Shown here: positions 1 to 7,914 of the stretch, in pieces
How the letters are laid out: each line of letters begins with the position of its first letter
Position numbering within the stretch: position 1 is the stretch's first letter
Source: Rhodospirillaceae bacterium
GTDB taxonomy: Bacteria > Pseudomonadota > Alphaproteobacteria > SP197
Direction: 5' to 3'
Assembly (NCBI GenBank): GCA_002722885.1
Contig: PBNE01000012.1
Coordinates: 196,052-260,051 of the forward strand
Length of the DNA: 64,000 nucleotides
Translations under genes and position numbers: made by a program
The notes under the pieces: model-generated
Seen by the model: the letters and a program-made list of their open reading frames with translations, nothing else
Told to the model about the DNA's origin: nothing
The model's database searches: none

Positions 1-1092
1 CCGTAGAGCGTTGCTGTAACCTTCGGGCGCTGTGAGGCCGTAAAGCTCAGCCGGGTCGAGCACCATCGGATAGGCCACGATGTCGAGATCAAGCCTGTCG
101 GCCGCCGCGGCGCGTTGTAGCAGAGCTACCTCGTCTGCGCTGCTGGCCCCGTCCTGGGCTGTCGTGATGCCCCATCGGGCATAACTCTCCTGCGCGCGGT
201 CCAGAAGGTCGAGCAGACGATCACCGTCAAAGTTCGGCATACAATCACGGAAGAGATAGAGACCGTGTTCTTCCACGACGCCATCGGGTTCACGTGTCCC
301 TGCCCGCCTGCGGATGATGCCACCCGGCGGATCATCCGTCGCAGAATCGATCCCGGCCAGGCGCAGAGCCAGGCTGTTGGCCGCCCCGAAGTGACCGGAG
401 ACATGCCAGACAAAGATGGGAACGTCTTGGGCCACCGCATCCAGGTCATCACGCGTGACATGGCGGTGCTCGGCCAACAGGGATTCGTCATAACCTGCGC
501 CGAGGAGCCAGTCGTCGAACAGGCCATCATGCTCGCGATGGGTGCGCAGAGATTCCTGAATCGCCCCGATTGAATTACCGGGGCCAGCCGGGGACGGCTG
601 AAGATTGACAAAGCCATGATAGAGGCCCGCGTTGGCGACATGGCCGTGGCCGTCAACCAGTCCCGGCAGCATCGTCAGACCGTCGAGATCGATGATCTCT
701 GTACCCGATCCCGCCAGACCGGCCACCGTGTCATCGTTACCCACCGCCAGAATGCGCCCGGAGCCGACTGCGACAGCCTGCCCAGCGGGGGTGTCGCGAT
801 CCATCGTCGTAATCCGGGCGTTACGATAGATACGGTCGGCGCCCGCACCTGCCTGAGCCTGGGCAAGCAGAACACCCAGAGGCAAAGCCCCGACCGCGCT
901 TCGTGTCGCACGTCCCTTTCGGTCCGGTCCATCTGTTACGCTCGCACCCAAAGCCAGCGCCGAACCCGCCAGGGCTGCGCCCAATACCCCTCGCCTTGTG
1001 GCCACCCCGCTTTGTGGGCCGTTCAAAGACCAGAGATAGGGTGCACAGCAGGCGCAGCCGAAGCGGTGGCCGATGCCGCGACAAAGGCTCAC
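1..1092 (-). CDS. Amidohydrolase family 3 (YtcJ-like), partial
   Basis: The minus strand is open from GTG 1092 to the window edge, so the C-terminus is outside. The frame is closed just upstream by a TGA, and GGAG lies 8 nt before GTG 1092. Near the N-terminus, TRRGVLG followed by an Ala/Leu-rich stretch resembles a Tat signal; a second GTG at 1005 would place that motif at the very start. Next come the D-x-T-P-A-G-Q-A-V-A-V strand typical of these hydrolases and the metal-binding LVDGHGHV motif, then a YtcJ-type body (LLGAGYDESL, PIFVWHVSGHFGAANS). The family is metal-dependent and hydrolyses amides or related bonds, and the substrate cannot be told. It is divergent from the dioxygenase at 1201. 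Confidence 0.8.
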   Translation of the reverse strand, partial: MSLCRGIGHRFGCACCAPYLWSLNGPQSGVATRRGVLGAALAGSALALGASVTDGPDRKGRATRSAVGALPLGVLLAQAQAGAGADRIYRNARITTMDRDTPAGQAVAVGSGRILAVGNDDTVAGLAGSGTEIIDLDGLTMLPGLVDGHGHVANAGLYHGFVNLQPSPAGPGNSIGAIQESLRTHREHDGLFDDWLLGAGYDESLLAEHRHVTRDDLDAVAQDVPIFVWHVSGHFGAANSLALRLAGIDSATDDPPGGIIRRRAGTREPDGVVEEHGLYLFRDCMPNFDGDRLLDLLDRAQESYARWGITTAQDGASSADEVALLQRAAAADRLDLDIVAYPMVLDPAELYGLTAPEGYSNALR

Positions 1093-1200
1093 AATCCCGT
1101 CTCCGCAGGCACTGCGATCATGAAGATTTCGCTTTCCCTCGGTATCCGCGCCACGTAATCATCTCCCCGCAACATTGCAACCTTAGTCAGAGGGGCCGCC

Positions 1201-2100
1201 GTGCAAAAGGAAGTTTACCGCGCGTCGATTGCACATCCGGCACAGTTCACTCCGGCTATCTACAAACACTTCACGGTCGAACCCATCACCGGTGCCCTGG
1301 GCGCGGAGATTCTCGGCCTGGATGTCGCCGCCAATCTCGACAACCCCGAAGTTGCAGAAGAGATCCGGAGCGCCCTGTTCGAACATCTTGTGCTCCTGTT
1401 CCGCGGCCAGGCTCTCGAACGGGAAACCTTGCGGCATTTCGGTCAGTTGTTCGGAACGCTGCAGCGCAACCCCACGGTCAAGAAGGCCGCAGACACTGAT
1501 GACGTGATGCTCGTGCGCCAGGAGGCCGAAGAGCGCTTCAACTTCTCCGGAAGCTGGCACAGCGATGTCACCTGGGGTCGCCCGCCCGCCGGTGAGACGG
1601 CGCTTTATGCGATGGATGTGCCGCCATGCGGCGGTGACACCCATTTCGCCAACACGGCGCTGGCCTACGACGCGCTTTCCGAGGAAATGAAGGCGATGCT
1701 GAGCGGCCTCAAGGCCGTTCACTCCCTCGAAGTCTCGCAGAGGGAGTTCTCAGCCAAGAAGCCTAACGATGCCGACGCGGACGTCGAAGACGTCGTCGAC
1801 CTTTTCGCCGAACACCCGGTGGTATGCACACACCCCGTGACGGGGCGCAAGTGCCTCTTCGTCAACGAACAGTTCACACACCGCTTTGTCGGCATGAGCG
1901 AAGAAGAAAGCTGTCCGTTGCTGGAGACCCTGTTCCGCCACCAGGTCCTACCCGACTTCACCTGCCGGGTACGCTGGCAACCGGGCACCCTGGCCTTATG
2001 GGACAACCGAGCGACGATCCACTACGCCAGCAACGACTACCCCAACATCCGCCGCGAGATGATGCGGGTTTCAACCGTGGGTGATGTTCCTGTCGCCTGA
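1201..2100 (+). CDS. TauD/TfdA-family Fe(II)/2-oxoglutarate dioxygenase
   Basis: This 299-aa protein is the usual length for the TauD/TfdA family. The facial triad is visible as W-H-S-D (His120, Asp122) and the distal His in NRATIHYASNDY near residue 275, followed by the 2-oxoglutarate-binding Arg in RREMMR. The N-terminal half has the family motif GALGAEILGLDV. It would hydroxylate a small substrate, classically taurine or another sulfonate or an aryloxyacid, with 2-oxoglutarate and oxygen. The start is GTG 1201 with GAGGGG-type purines just upstream. No sulfonate transporter sits beside it, so the substrate is open. Confidence 0.88.
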   Translation: MQKEVYRASIAHPAQFTPAIYKHFTVEPITGALGAEILGLDVAANLDNPEVAEEIRSALFEHLVLLFRGQALERETLRHFGQLFGTLQRNPTVKKAADTDDVMLVRQEAEERFNFSGSWHSDVTWGRPPAGETALYAMDVPPCGGDTHFANTALAYDALSEEMKAMLSGLKAVHSLEVSQREFSAKKPNDADADVEDVVDLFAEHPVVCTHPVTGRKCLFVNEQFTHRFVGMSEEESCPLLETLFRHQVLPDFTCRVRWQPGTLALWDNRATIHYASNDYPNIRREMMRVSTVGDVPVA

Positions 2101-2107
2101 TCCGGTC

Positions 2108-3220
2108 TCAGCCTGCGGGAACCGCAGCAGCCAGAGTTTCGGCTTTTTTGATCACGTCGTCCTGATGGGCGTAGAGCTGGTGACCGCCTGAGCTGTCGAC
2201 AATCTCCTCGAACGGATCGCGGATGGATGACGTGATACCGGATAGCTCCTCCATCACAGCCAGTCCGCAATAAGGCACATAGGCCGCAGAGTAGCCGCCT
2301 TCGTGGCTCAGGATCAGCTTGCCCCCGGTCATCTCGTCGGCCAGTTCCAGCATGATTTGCGTCATGCGCCGGTACACCGTGCTGGTGACCATCATGCGAC
2401 CAAGGGGGTCGTAGATAGATCCGTCATAGCCGGACGCGATGACGATCATCTCGGGCTTGAAGCGCCTCAGAGCCGGCGCGACGACGCGCTCGAACGTGCC
2501 GATGTAGGCATCACGGCCCGAACCCGGAGGCAGCGGCACATTGATGTTCGCCCCCACCCCGGCGCCCTCACCTGTCTGGTCGATATGACCGGAGTCCACA
2601 GGGTACCAGTTGTCCTGATGGATCGAGATCGAGAGCACGTTGGGGTCTTCATAGAAAATCCGCTGCGTGCCGTTGCCGTGATGCACGTCCCAGTCGACCA
2701 CCGCCACGCGGCTGATCCCGTGGTTGGCGCGCGCGTGTTCGACGGAAATCCCGATGTTCGAGAAGATGCAGAAGCCACGGCCGATGTCGGGCTCAGCGTG
2801 ATGGCCCGGCGGGCGTACCAGTGCGTACCCGTTGTCGATCGTTCCGGCCACTGCGGCATCAACCATGGCGACCGTGCCGCCCGCCGAAAGGCAGGCAATC
2901 TCGTAGCTGCCGTGACCGAAGGGAGTCGTCTCACCGGCGTCGCCGCCGCGGCCTTTGGACATTTCCTTGATCCCAGCGAGATAGTCCGGCGTGTGAACGC
3001 GCAGGATCTCATCGTCGGTGACCGGCCGGGCGCGAACCTCGACCAGATGGTCAAGGATGCCTGCAACCTCCATGACGTTGCGCAGGCGCCGCTTGGTCTC
3101 GGCATTTTCAGCGTGTTCGCCGGGCTGAACCTTCAGGCCCGACGGATACCACAGCGCGGCCTGTCCCGTGTTGTGCCACATGTAGAGTTCGTGAAACAGA
3201 AAGCCTGTCTTGCGCGCCAT
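2108..3220 (-). CDS. Acetylpolyamine amidohydrolase / class II HDAC-like deacetylase
   Basis: At 370 aa from ATG 3220 this matches bacterial HDAC-family enzymes. I chose this start because GGGGAG lies 6 nt upstream; an in-frame ATG at 3226 sits on that ribosome site. The catalytic His pair is in RPPGHHAEP (about 140-141). Zinc ligands are in VVDWDVHHGNGT (D178, H180) and in ASGYDGSIYDPLG. The family removes acetyl groups from acetylated polyamines or lysine side chains. Within the window it could be linked functionally with the agmatinase-type enzyme at 10286 and the semialdehyde dehydrogenase at 62053, but they are not in one operon, so that link is only inference. Confidence 0.9.
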   Translation of the reverse strand: MARKTGFLFHELYMWHNTGQAALWYPSGLKVQPGEHAENAETKRRLRNVMEVAGILDHLVEVRARPVTDDEILRVHTPDYLAGIKEMSKGRGGDAGETTPFGHGSYEIACLSAGGTVAMVDAAVAGTIDNGYALVRPPGHHAEPDIGRGFCIFSNIGISVEHARANHGISRVAVVDWDVHHGNGTQRIFYEDPNVLSISIHQDNWYPVDSGHIDQTGEGAGVGANINVPLPPGSGRDAYIGTFERVVAPALRRFKPEMIVIASGYDGSIYDPLGRMMVTSTVYRRMTQIMLELADEMTGGKLILSHEGGYSAAYVPYCGLAVMEELSGITSSIRDPFEEIVDSSGGHQLYAHQDDVIKKAETLAAAVPAG

Positions 3221-3288
3221 GGTCATCTCCCCTGTGTTGCGGAAATGGTCGGCCAATGCAGGGCCGGAGGCAAGTTTTCAACCAGAAA

Positions 3289-4317
3289 TCAGGCCCATGG
3301 GATGATGTTGTCGGCCGACGGCTCACTAGAAAGATAGGCCTCTATCATCTCGCAGGTCTCGGCCGGGAACGGCCCGCGATGATCCTGCGCCAGCGTGGTG
3401 TCGGCATGGGTGCCGAACCAGGCCATCATGGCGATGCGGCGCATCATGATCAGGCTGGCGATAGCGGTGAGGTCATCACCATCGAGTTCACGGTGACGGG
3501 CATAGCCATCAAGCCAGGACTCAACCAGGGCTCGCGTCGCCTCGATGTTGTCGATCAGCGTGAGTGCGGTGGCGAGGTCGTAGAGGAACCAGGCATCGCC
3601 ACAGTCGTCGAAGTCGATCACGCGGGTGCTGTCGCCCACCAGAAGAAGGTTGGCAAGGCGCAGGTCGGCATGGGCCAGTCCGAAACGTTCGGGGCCCCGG
3701 CCGTAGCGGTTCAAGCGCTCGACCATGCCCTTTTCCAGCTGCTCGAACTGGGCGATGTGGGCAGGTTCATGGATCGGACCATCGCGCCAGTTGCCCCAAT
3801 TGGGATTGGGCCCGACGACATGTTCGTGGTCCCAGACCAGCCGTTTGAAATAGGCTGGTCTCTGCCAGTCGATGGCATGGAGATGCAGGAGCGCGCTGAC
3901 CTCGCCCAGCTTGCGGAAGGGTTCGATCAGGTCGTCGTCCTCGCTGGGCTCAACCCCGTCGATGAATTCGAACAGCACCATCTGGCGCGGAACAGGAAGA
4001 CCATCGACGATGCCCTCTTGGATCTCCTTGCCGTCCCGCCCTGTGATGGCCTGTGGTGTGATGATCCCCGCGTCGTTCTGGAGCGCATGAAGCCAATCGA
4101 GCTCGGTCTGAATGCCGTTGTAGGAATGGTAGTTCTCGCGATGAACACGCAGCACGGTCTTTGAACCGTCCGGTGCATCAAGCCTGTAGGTCGCGTTCTC
4201 CGAAACGTTCATCAGCGTCGCCCTGGTGCCTTCGGGCTGGTCCCACAGCGGCATAGATTGCTCCACCAGGCGCTGCAGATGCGCCAGCAGTATCTCGAAA
4301 TCCATGTCTTCGCTCAT
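3289..4317 (-). CDS. APH/choline-kinase-like phosphotransferase
   Basis: This is a 342-aa protein with the kinase-like fold of aminoglycoside and homoserine (type II) phosphotransferases. The Brenner motif H-A-D-L-R-L-A-N (His216, Asp218, Asn223) and the metal-binding I-D-F-D-D (about 234-238) are both intact, so activity is expected. ATG 4317 is preceded by GGGGG 6 nt upstream; the longer open frame to 4371 lacks such a site. It lies 68 nt downstream of, and on the same strand as, nothing else intact, and is followed by the HDAC-like gene. The phosphate acceptor (amino alcohol, amino acid or drug) cannot be inferred. Confidence 0.82.
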   Translation of the reverse strand: MSEDMDFEILLAHLQRLVEQSMPLWDQPEGTRATLMNVSENATYRLDAPDGSKTVLRVHRENYHSYNGIQTELDWLHALQNDAGIITPQAITGRDGKEIQEGIVDGLPVPRQMVLFEFIDGVEPSEDDDLIEPFRKLGEVSALLHLHAIDWQRPAYFKRLVWDHEHVVGPNPNWGNWRDGPIHEPAHIAQFEQLEKGMVERLNRYGRGPERFGLAHADLRLANLLLVGDSTRVIDFDDCGDAWFLYDLATALTLIDNIEATRALVESWLDGYARHRELDGDDLTAIASLIMMRRIAMMAWFGTHADTTLAQDHRGPFPAETCEMIEAYLSSEPSADNIIPWA

Positions 4318-4914
4318 GGTTGCCCCCTTTATCTTCGCTTGCCTTATGCCCCAGCGTTCTGACCGCGCCAAGCTTGACGCAATTCAACGTTCTACAGCGC
4401 CGCGAAAGCTGGGCTCGCATCATTGAAAGAAGGAATGCTCCGATAACCACACAGCCGGCCTTGGGCCACAACAGCCGCGATACCGAGATCGCTATCAAGA
4501 TCAGAGCTTCCAACTCGATGACACAGTATTGTAGCCGCGATCAGATCGCTGCCCTGCGCAGCTATCGTGCCGACACCATGCATGCCGATGTCGTGGGGAA
4601 CTTCCATCGGCCCACAATCTGAGAGACCGATCACCCCTCCGATGTCATCGCAACCCAAATCGTTGCAAAGAGCACGAGGAGCAGAAGCAAGGTGACAGTT
4701 GACATATCCAGGTTTTCGCTCGGGAAGAAGCTACAATGGTCCAGACTTGCCCGTGACTTCGAACGTACGGAGAGTCTTTTACGTGAGGTTCTTTCGCGCC
4801 GGCCCGGTGATCTCGGTCATTGATCCTTCGCCCGCGAATTGGTCCATCCTGATGTTTGAGAAGGATGGCCAGATATGACGAGGAAACGTTACAAGCAGAG
4901 GAGATCGTGGGTCT
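4318..4914. other. Gene-poor stretch between phosphotransferase and DJ-1 relic
   Basis: About 600 nt with no gene I can support. On the minus strand a good ribosome site (GAAGGA) precedes an ATG at about 4821 that begins MTEITGPARKNLT and then meets a stop, which may be the start of a lost gene. The short open frames here have no recognisable family. The stretch adjoins the internally deleted DJ-1/PfpI gene and looks like degraded DNA. Confidence 0.4.
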
Positions 4915-5277
4915 GCTGTGCCAGTCGTACTCAGCCCACAGCGCCGCATCCTCAGCGGCGTCGCGCCCCGGAAGATCGGCAATCAGGGCCAGCGACATGT
5001 CCATACCGGCCAAAACACCGGACGACGTGTAGATGTTCCCGTCCTGGACCCAACGAGCCTCACGGACCCAATCCACTTTCGGCCCCTGGGCGCTCACGAC
5101 CCAACCGGAATGCTCGGCAACGGTGACGATCTCAAAGTGGTTGGGATGCATGCCGAGCATCTCGACGGGTCTGAACACGTCGAGGATCTCAAACCCCTCG
5201 AACAGGACCAACCCCACTTTATAGCTCTTTGTCGTGGGCACGAAGTGGCCTAGCAAAAGTCGACATTTCGCCGACAC
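4915..5277 (-). pseudogene. DJ-1/PfpI-family protein, internally deleted relic
   Basis: The N-terminal strand-turn KVGLVLFEGFEILDVFRPVEM is family-typical, and so is the C-terminal block [28 protein letters not shown]. In intact isonitrile-hydratase-like proteins roughly 90 residues lie between the strand near S-A-Q-G-P and V-D-W-V-R-E, including the nucleophile-elbow Cys. Here the two blocks are fused at S-A-Q-G-P-K-V-D-W, so the catalytic centre is gone. Homology ends near W-A-E-Y-D-W-H-S, after which the open frame runs into unrelated sequence. The open frame survives, but the product could not be an active enzyme. Confidence 0.72.
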
Positions 5278-5315
5278 AAGTGCCGGCTACGTGATGTGAA
5301 ACCCGATATCTCTGG

Positions 5316-5807
5316 CTAAAACGCTGCAGGCTTGGGAAGAGGTAGCATGAGCTGGTCGGCCACCAGGTCGATAGCCTTTTCATCCTCTCCTTCCGACGCC
5401 AGTCTCATGGCAGCAATGATCAGGTCCTCGTGCTCGATCATGTAGTTGAGGACCGGCTTGAACACATCGGGCGCCGTTTTGACGATCTCGCGGTAGCGAT
5501 CCTGGAACTCCACGCTGGCCGCCACCATGTAGGCGGTCGCCTCGGTCCAGCTCATGTGCTCGACTTCACGTATGAAACCCCGCGCCTCCTCCCGGCTCTG
5601 ATCGCTCTCGCTGATATCGCCGCCATGCTCGTAGACGATCTGGCGCAGCCTCGCCTTGTTTTCGGTTTCGAGCTGCAGGAGAGAGGCAATCAGGTGTTGC
5701 TGAAGCGGGCTGTCGAACAGGGGCAGCAGGGCGCAATAGAACGCCTCACCATAGACCTCCCCCTGGTACATCTCGGCGACTTCCTGCTTCTGCTGCTCGG
5801 TTATCAT
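5316..5807 (-). CDS. Ferritin-like (rubrerythrin-fold) protein
   Basis: This 163-aa, mostly helical protein carries the spacing of a diiron four-helix bundle. Carboxylates are at G-E-V-Y-G-E (E17, E21) in helix 1, L-E-T-E-N (E47, E49) in helix 2, V-E-F-Q-D-R-Y (E100) in helix 3, and I-E-H-E-D (E125-H126-E127) in helix 4. No signal peptide is seen, so it should be cytosolic. Related proteins handle iron, peroxide or radical chemistry, and the exact role is not known to me. It stands alone between decayed genes but its own frame is clean. Confidence 0.72.
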   Translation of the reverse strand: MITEQQKQEVAEMYQGEVYGEAFYCALLPLFDSPLQQHLIASLLQLETENKARLRQIVYEHGGDISESDQSREEARGFIREVEHMSWTEATAYMVAASVEFQDRYREIVKTAPDVFKPVLNYMIEHEDLIIAAMRLASEGEDEKAIDLVADQLMLPLPKPAAF

Positions 5808-6137
5808 CTGGCACCTATCGTATTGAGATGTTGACCAAGAATGACGGTTTCTGGGCGCGTTTCAATCCTCACCCCACCTCTCAGGCCATTGATCCGGGCG
5901 GAACCAGGTGGAGACCAGACCTGTCTGCGCCGCAAAAAGAAGCTCAGAAGATGCCAACCTTAACTGGACCGTCGGTCGCCGGTGACCCTTGAGCAGGACG
6001 TCAACCGCTGCAGGAAGCCGGACCGCGATGTTTGCCGGTTGCACGGCCGCACTGCCCCAAAGGCAAGTTCGACAGTCGCAGCGATCAATGATCACCAGTG
6101 CGACCAAGTCAGGGGGCAGAGGAAGGAGGCGTTTGCT
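5808..6137. other. 330-nt gap without a supported gene
   Basis: The gap lies between the ferritin-like gene start and the dehydrogenase scrap. The open frames (for example 5862..6107 minus) have no recognisable motifs and poor codon character. I see no RNA gene, repeat or terminator that I could defend. Confidence 0.4.
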
Positions 6138-6395
6138 TCATCCTCGCAGCACTTTGGTTAACGCCGTAATCTGCTGATCCGACAAACCAGCATCAACGCC
6201 CCGTTTGACGAGATCATGAAGCAGCTTGGGAAGTGCATCCGGAACATCAAGCTCGCGGCAAGTACTCAAAGTGTCTGCAAAAGCGGCAAGAGCCTCAAGC
6301 GCTGGTCGCGAAAACGTACCGACCTTGAGGAGGTCGTGGCCAAACTTCTCGGTGACGCGGCAATCGACGATGCCAAGGCAGTCGTCTCCGAGCAC
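6138..6395 (-). pseudogene. C-terminal fragment of a 6PGDH/HIBADH-type NAD(P)-dependent dehydrogenase
   Basis: About 60 codons ending in L-S-D-Q-Q-I-T-A-L-T-K-V-L-R-G resemble the extreme C-terminus of beta-hydroxyacid-dehydrogenase/imine-reductase proteins. The intact family member at 52784..53638 ends with the comparable L-A-D-E-H-V-M-A-L-I-K-V-L-R-K-A. The Rossmann domain and most of the helical domain are missing upstream, where sequence of another character and the tRNA-Leu begin. I therefore read it as the tail of a gene lost by deletion. A small genuine ORF is possible but less likely. Confidence 0.55.
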
Positions 6396-6398
6396 GTC

Positions 6399-6596
6399 AT
6401 GGCACGCGAGGCAGAGCCCAAGGGCAGCCCCGGGACAGTCGGCGCATACGTAGAATCGATGCTGATAACGGACGCGGCCTATGACGAGATCGTGGCTGCT
6501 GTCCGCGAGCGGCTCCCGGAGGCAAGGACCTCTCGGCGCTCGGTGGCCTCTGTCGCGAGCGCGATGCAGAGGCGCGGTGCGGACGGCGGGACTCGA
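6399..6596 (+). CDS. Possible small helical protein abutting the tRNA 3' end
   Basis: Starting at ATG 6399, about 65 codons read A-Y-D-E-I-V-A-A-V-R-E-R-L-P-E-A-R-T-S-R-R-S-V-A-S then S-A-M-Q-R-R-G. This pattern (spaced E-I-V..V...F/L-P-E, T..S-V-A-x-Y/V-x-S-x-L-R-R-x-G) is like short proteins common on phages and plasmids. The frame then runs antisense through the tRNA-Leu with no stop until 6815, so the true end has been lost or lies in the tRNA. It could be the remnant of an element that once ended at this tRNA. Function is unknown and coding status is uncertain. Confidence 0.3.
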
Positions 6597-6896
6597 ACCC
6601 GCACGATCATACGATCAAGAGATTTTCTTACCCCCTACGGCTTTCGCCGCCGACGCCTTCGCGCCGTTTGTGGCCTGGACTATCCCTTCGCCGTGGCCGG
6701 TCGCCCGGCTTTAGGCGCTGCCCGTCTAGTCTCTACACGTTCCCCTTCGCCTTCACTCTGGGGCTTCGCTCGGGATTGCCATCAGCATGACCTGTTAAGG
6801 TTTCCCCGAATTTGAGCAGTTCTACGCCCGGCGTTTCCCCCGGGGCACTCAAGTGTCGACTAAGTCTCTTGTGTCTACCAATTCCACCACGTCCGC
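6578..6896 (-). tRNA. tRNA-Leu(UAA) interrupted by a group I intron
   Basis: Exon 1 (6862..6896) gives acceptor GCGGACG, D-arm GTG-GAATTGGTAGA-CAC, anticodon 5' stem AGAGA and C-U-U(34). Exon 2 (6578..6626) gives A35-A36-A-A, 3' stem TCTCT, a long variable arm with GATC/GATC stem, T-arm GCGGG-TTCGAGT-CCCGC, acceptor CGTCCGC and discriminator A. Both halves pair perfectly in acceptor and anticodon stems, giving an 84-nt class II tRNA. The CCA end is not encoded (CCG follows). The anticodon is split after U34, exactly the U*AA site used by the cyanobacterial and plastid tRNA-Leu intron. Confidence 0.93.
6627..6861 (-). ncRNA. Group I self-splicing intron in tRNA-Leu(UAA), 235 nt, no ORF
   Basis: All four core elements are present in order on the minus strand: P (AATTCGGGGAAACC, 6799-6812), Q (AATCCCGAGCGAAGCC, 6762-6777), R (GAGACTAGACGGGCAG, 6719-6734) and S (GATAGTCCA, about 6676-6684). 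P7 forms between GACTA of R and TAGTC of S. A guide sequence GAGT (6847-6850) can pair with the exon end ACUU, with a U-G pair at the splice site. The intron ends in the required G (6627), preceded by a GAAA-capped P9-type hairpin (6639-6648). The core closely follows the cyanobacterial tRNA-Leu (IC3) intron. There is no homing endonuclease. Confidence 0.93.
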
Positions 6897-7029
6897 GTGG
6901 CAACCAAACTACCGTCTAACTCCTCCTGCCGAACCCATCAACGCTCCGCATCGGGCCTATTTCGGGCCCAAAAACCGTCTCCGACGCCCAAGGCATTGCA
7001 ACCTAAGGACTTTCTCTCCCGTGCACCCG

Positions 7030-7070
7030 GATTTTAAGTCTCGTGCGTCTACCGATTCCGACAAGCGAGA
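7030..7070 (-). pseudogene. Relic 5' half of an uninterrupted tRNA-Leu(UAA)
   Basis: Reading the minus strand from 7070, a 7-nt acceptor position is followed by TG, a D-arm with GAATCGGTAGA, the stem CGAGA and an intact uninterrupted anticodon loop C-T-T-A-A-A-A, then TC. The match to a tRNA-Leu(UAA) stops two bases into the 3' anticodon stem; no variable arm, T-arm or acceptor 3' strand follows. One D-stem pair is also lost. It lies 133 nt upstream of the intron-bearing tRNA-Leu on the same strand and differs from its exon 1 at several positions, so it is not a simple recent duplicate. Confidence 0.6.
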
Positions 7071-7215
7071 ACGGAACCTAGCTACGCTGTCAGGTCCGAC
7101 GCCGCAACCGCGGACGCGCCCGCCCTCTTCGCAACCGGCCCTGACCGCGTGCCAACAATTTCTTTATCGGGCTCCCAAAGTGTTGCATACGGTGCCGTCG
7201 CATCGTGAGGCGCTC

Positions 7216-7914
7216 GTGCACAACGTTCTCAAGACCGTCCTGGTTCCGGTCCACCGCGAAGGCTGGCCATTTATCGGCATCTTCTTCGTAGTCGCCATTC
7301 TTTTGTGCTGGCTCTGGTCGCCCCTGATCGTGCCCGGGCTGTTTCTGACCGCGTGGTGCGTCTACTTCTTCCGGGACCCCGCCAGGGTGACGCCGACACG
7401 CGAGGGCCTCGTGATCAGCCCGGCCGATGGCGTAGTACAGATGATCCAGGCTGCGGAGCCACCTGCCGAACTCGAGATGGCCGACGAACCCCACACCCGG
7501 GTGAGTGTGTTCATGAACATCTTCAATGTTCATGTGAACCGCATTCCCGCAGACGGCAACATCACCCACCTCTCCTACCGCCCAGGCAAGTTCCTGAATG
7601 CCTCGCTCGACAAGGCCAGCGTCGACAACGAACGTCAGTCTATCCGAATGAAGACGACAGACGGACGGAATATCGTGTTTGTCCAGATCGCCGGGATGGT
7701 GGCACACCGGATCCTCTGCACACTGACCACCGGCCAGGCCGTCCGCGCCGGGGAACGTTTCGGCATGATCCGCTTCGGGAGTCGTGTCGATGTTTACCTG
7801 CCCGACGGCGTCGTGCCGCAGGTCTGTGTCGGACAGCAGTGCATTGCCGGTGAAACCGTTCTGGCCGATCTCACGGCAGGCCCCGCGGACGCCGCGAAAG
7901 GCGCTTTGCGCTGA
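7216..7914 (+). CDS. psd: Phosphatidylserine decarboxylase (short, archaeal-type)
   Basis: The enzyme decarboxylates phosphatidylserine to phosphatidylethanolamine at the inner membrane. From GTG 7216 it has 232 aa, the length of the short pyruvoyl-dependent PSDs. I chose this start because GAGG sits 5 nt upstream and the N-terminus ([12 protein letters not shown]) then matches the family; longer frames would run back through the tRNA region. One hydrophobic hairpin (about 20-55) precedes Y-F-F-R-D-P. The self-cleavage Ser lies in F-G-S-R-V-D-V near the C-terminus. The stop overlaps the pssA start by one base, so the two enzymes of PE synthesis are co-expressed. Confidence 0.93.
   Translation: MHNVLKTVLVPVHREGWPFIGIFFVVAILLCWLWSPLIVPGLFLTAWCVYFFRDPARVTPTREGLVISPADGVVQMIQAAEPPAELEMADEPHTRVSVFMNIFNVHVNRIPADGNITHLSYRPGKFLNASLDKASVDNERQSIRMKTTDGRNIVFVQIAGMVAHRILCTLTTGQAVRAGERFGMIRFGSRVDVYLPDGVVPQVCVGQQCIAGETVLADLTAGPADAAKGALR

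Noticed and set aside
2303..3337. 344-codon plus-strand frame opposite the HDAC-like gene
   Set aside because: It is a high-GC antisense shadow with no family motif, while the minus strand has a complete enzyme.
6627..6861. Intron segment as a small protein gene or riboswitch
   Set aside because: Its conserved core, splice-site context and flanking tRNA halves fully explain it as a group I intron.
6961..6985. GGGCC/GGCCC hairpin between the tRNA relic and tRNA-Leu as a terminator
   Set aside because: The T-run lies on the wrong side of the stem for either direction of transcription.
6853..7215. Long N-terminal extension of Psd in frame from 6853
   Set aside because: It reads antisense through the tRNA-Leu exon and the tRNA relic; homology and a GAGG site place the start at GTG 7216.
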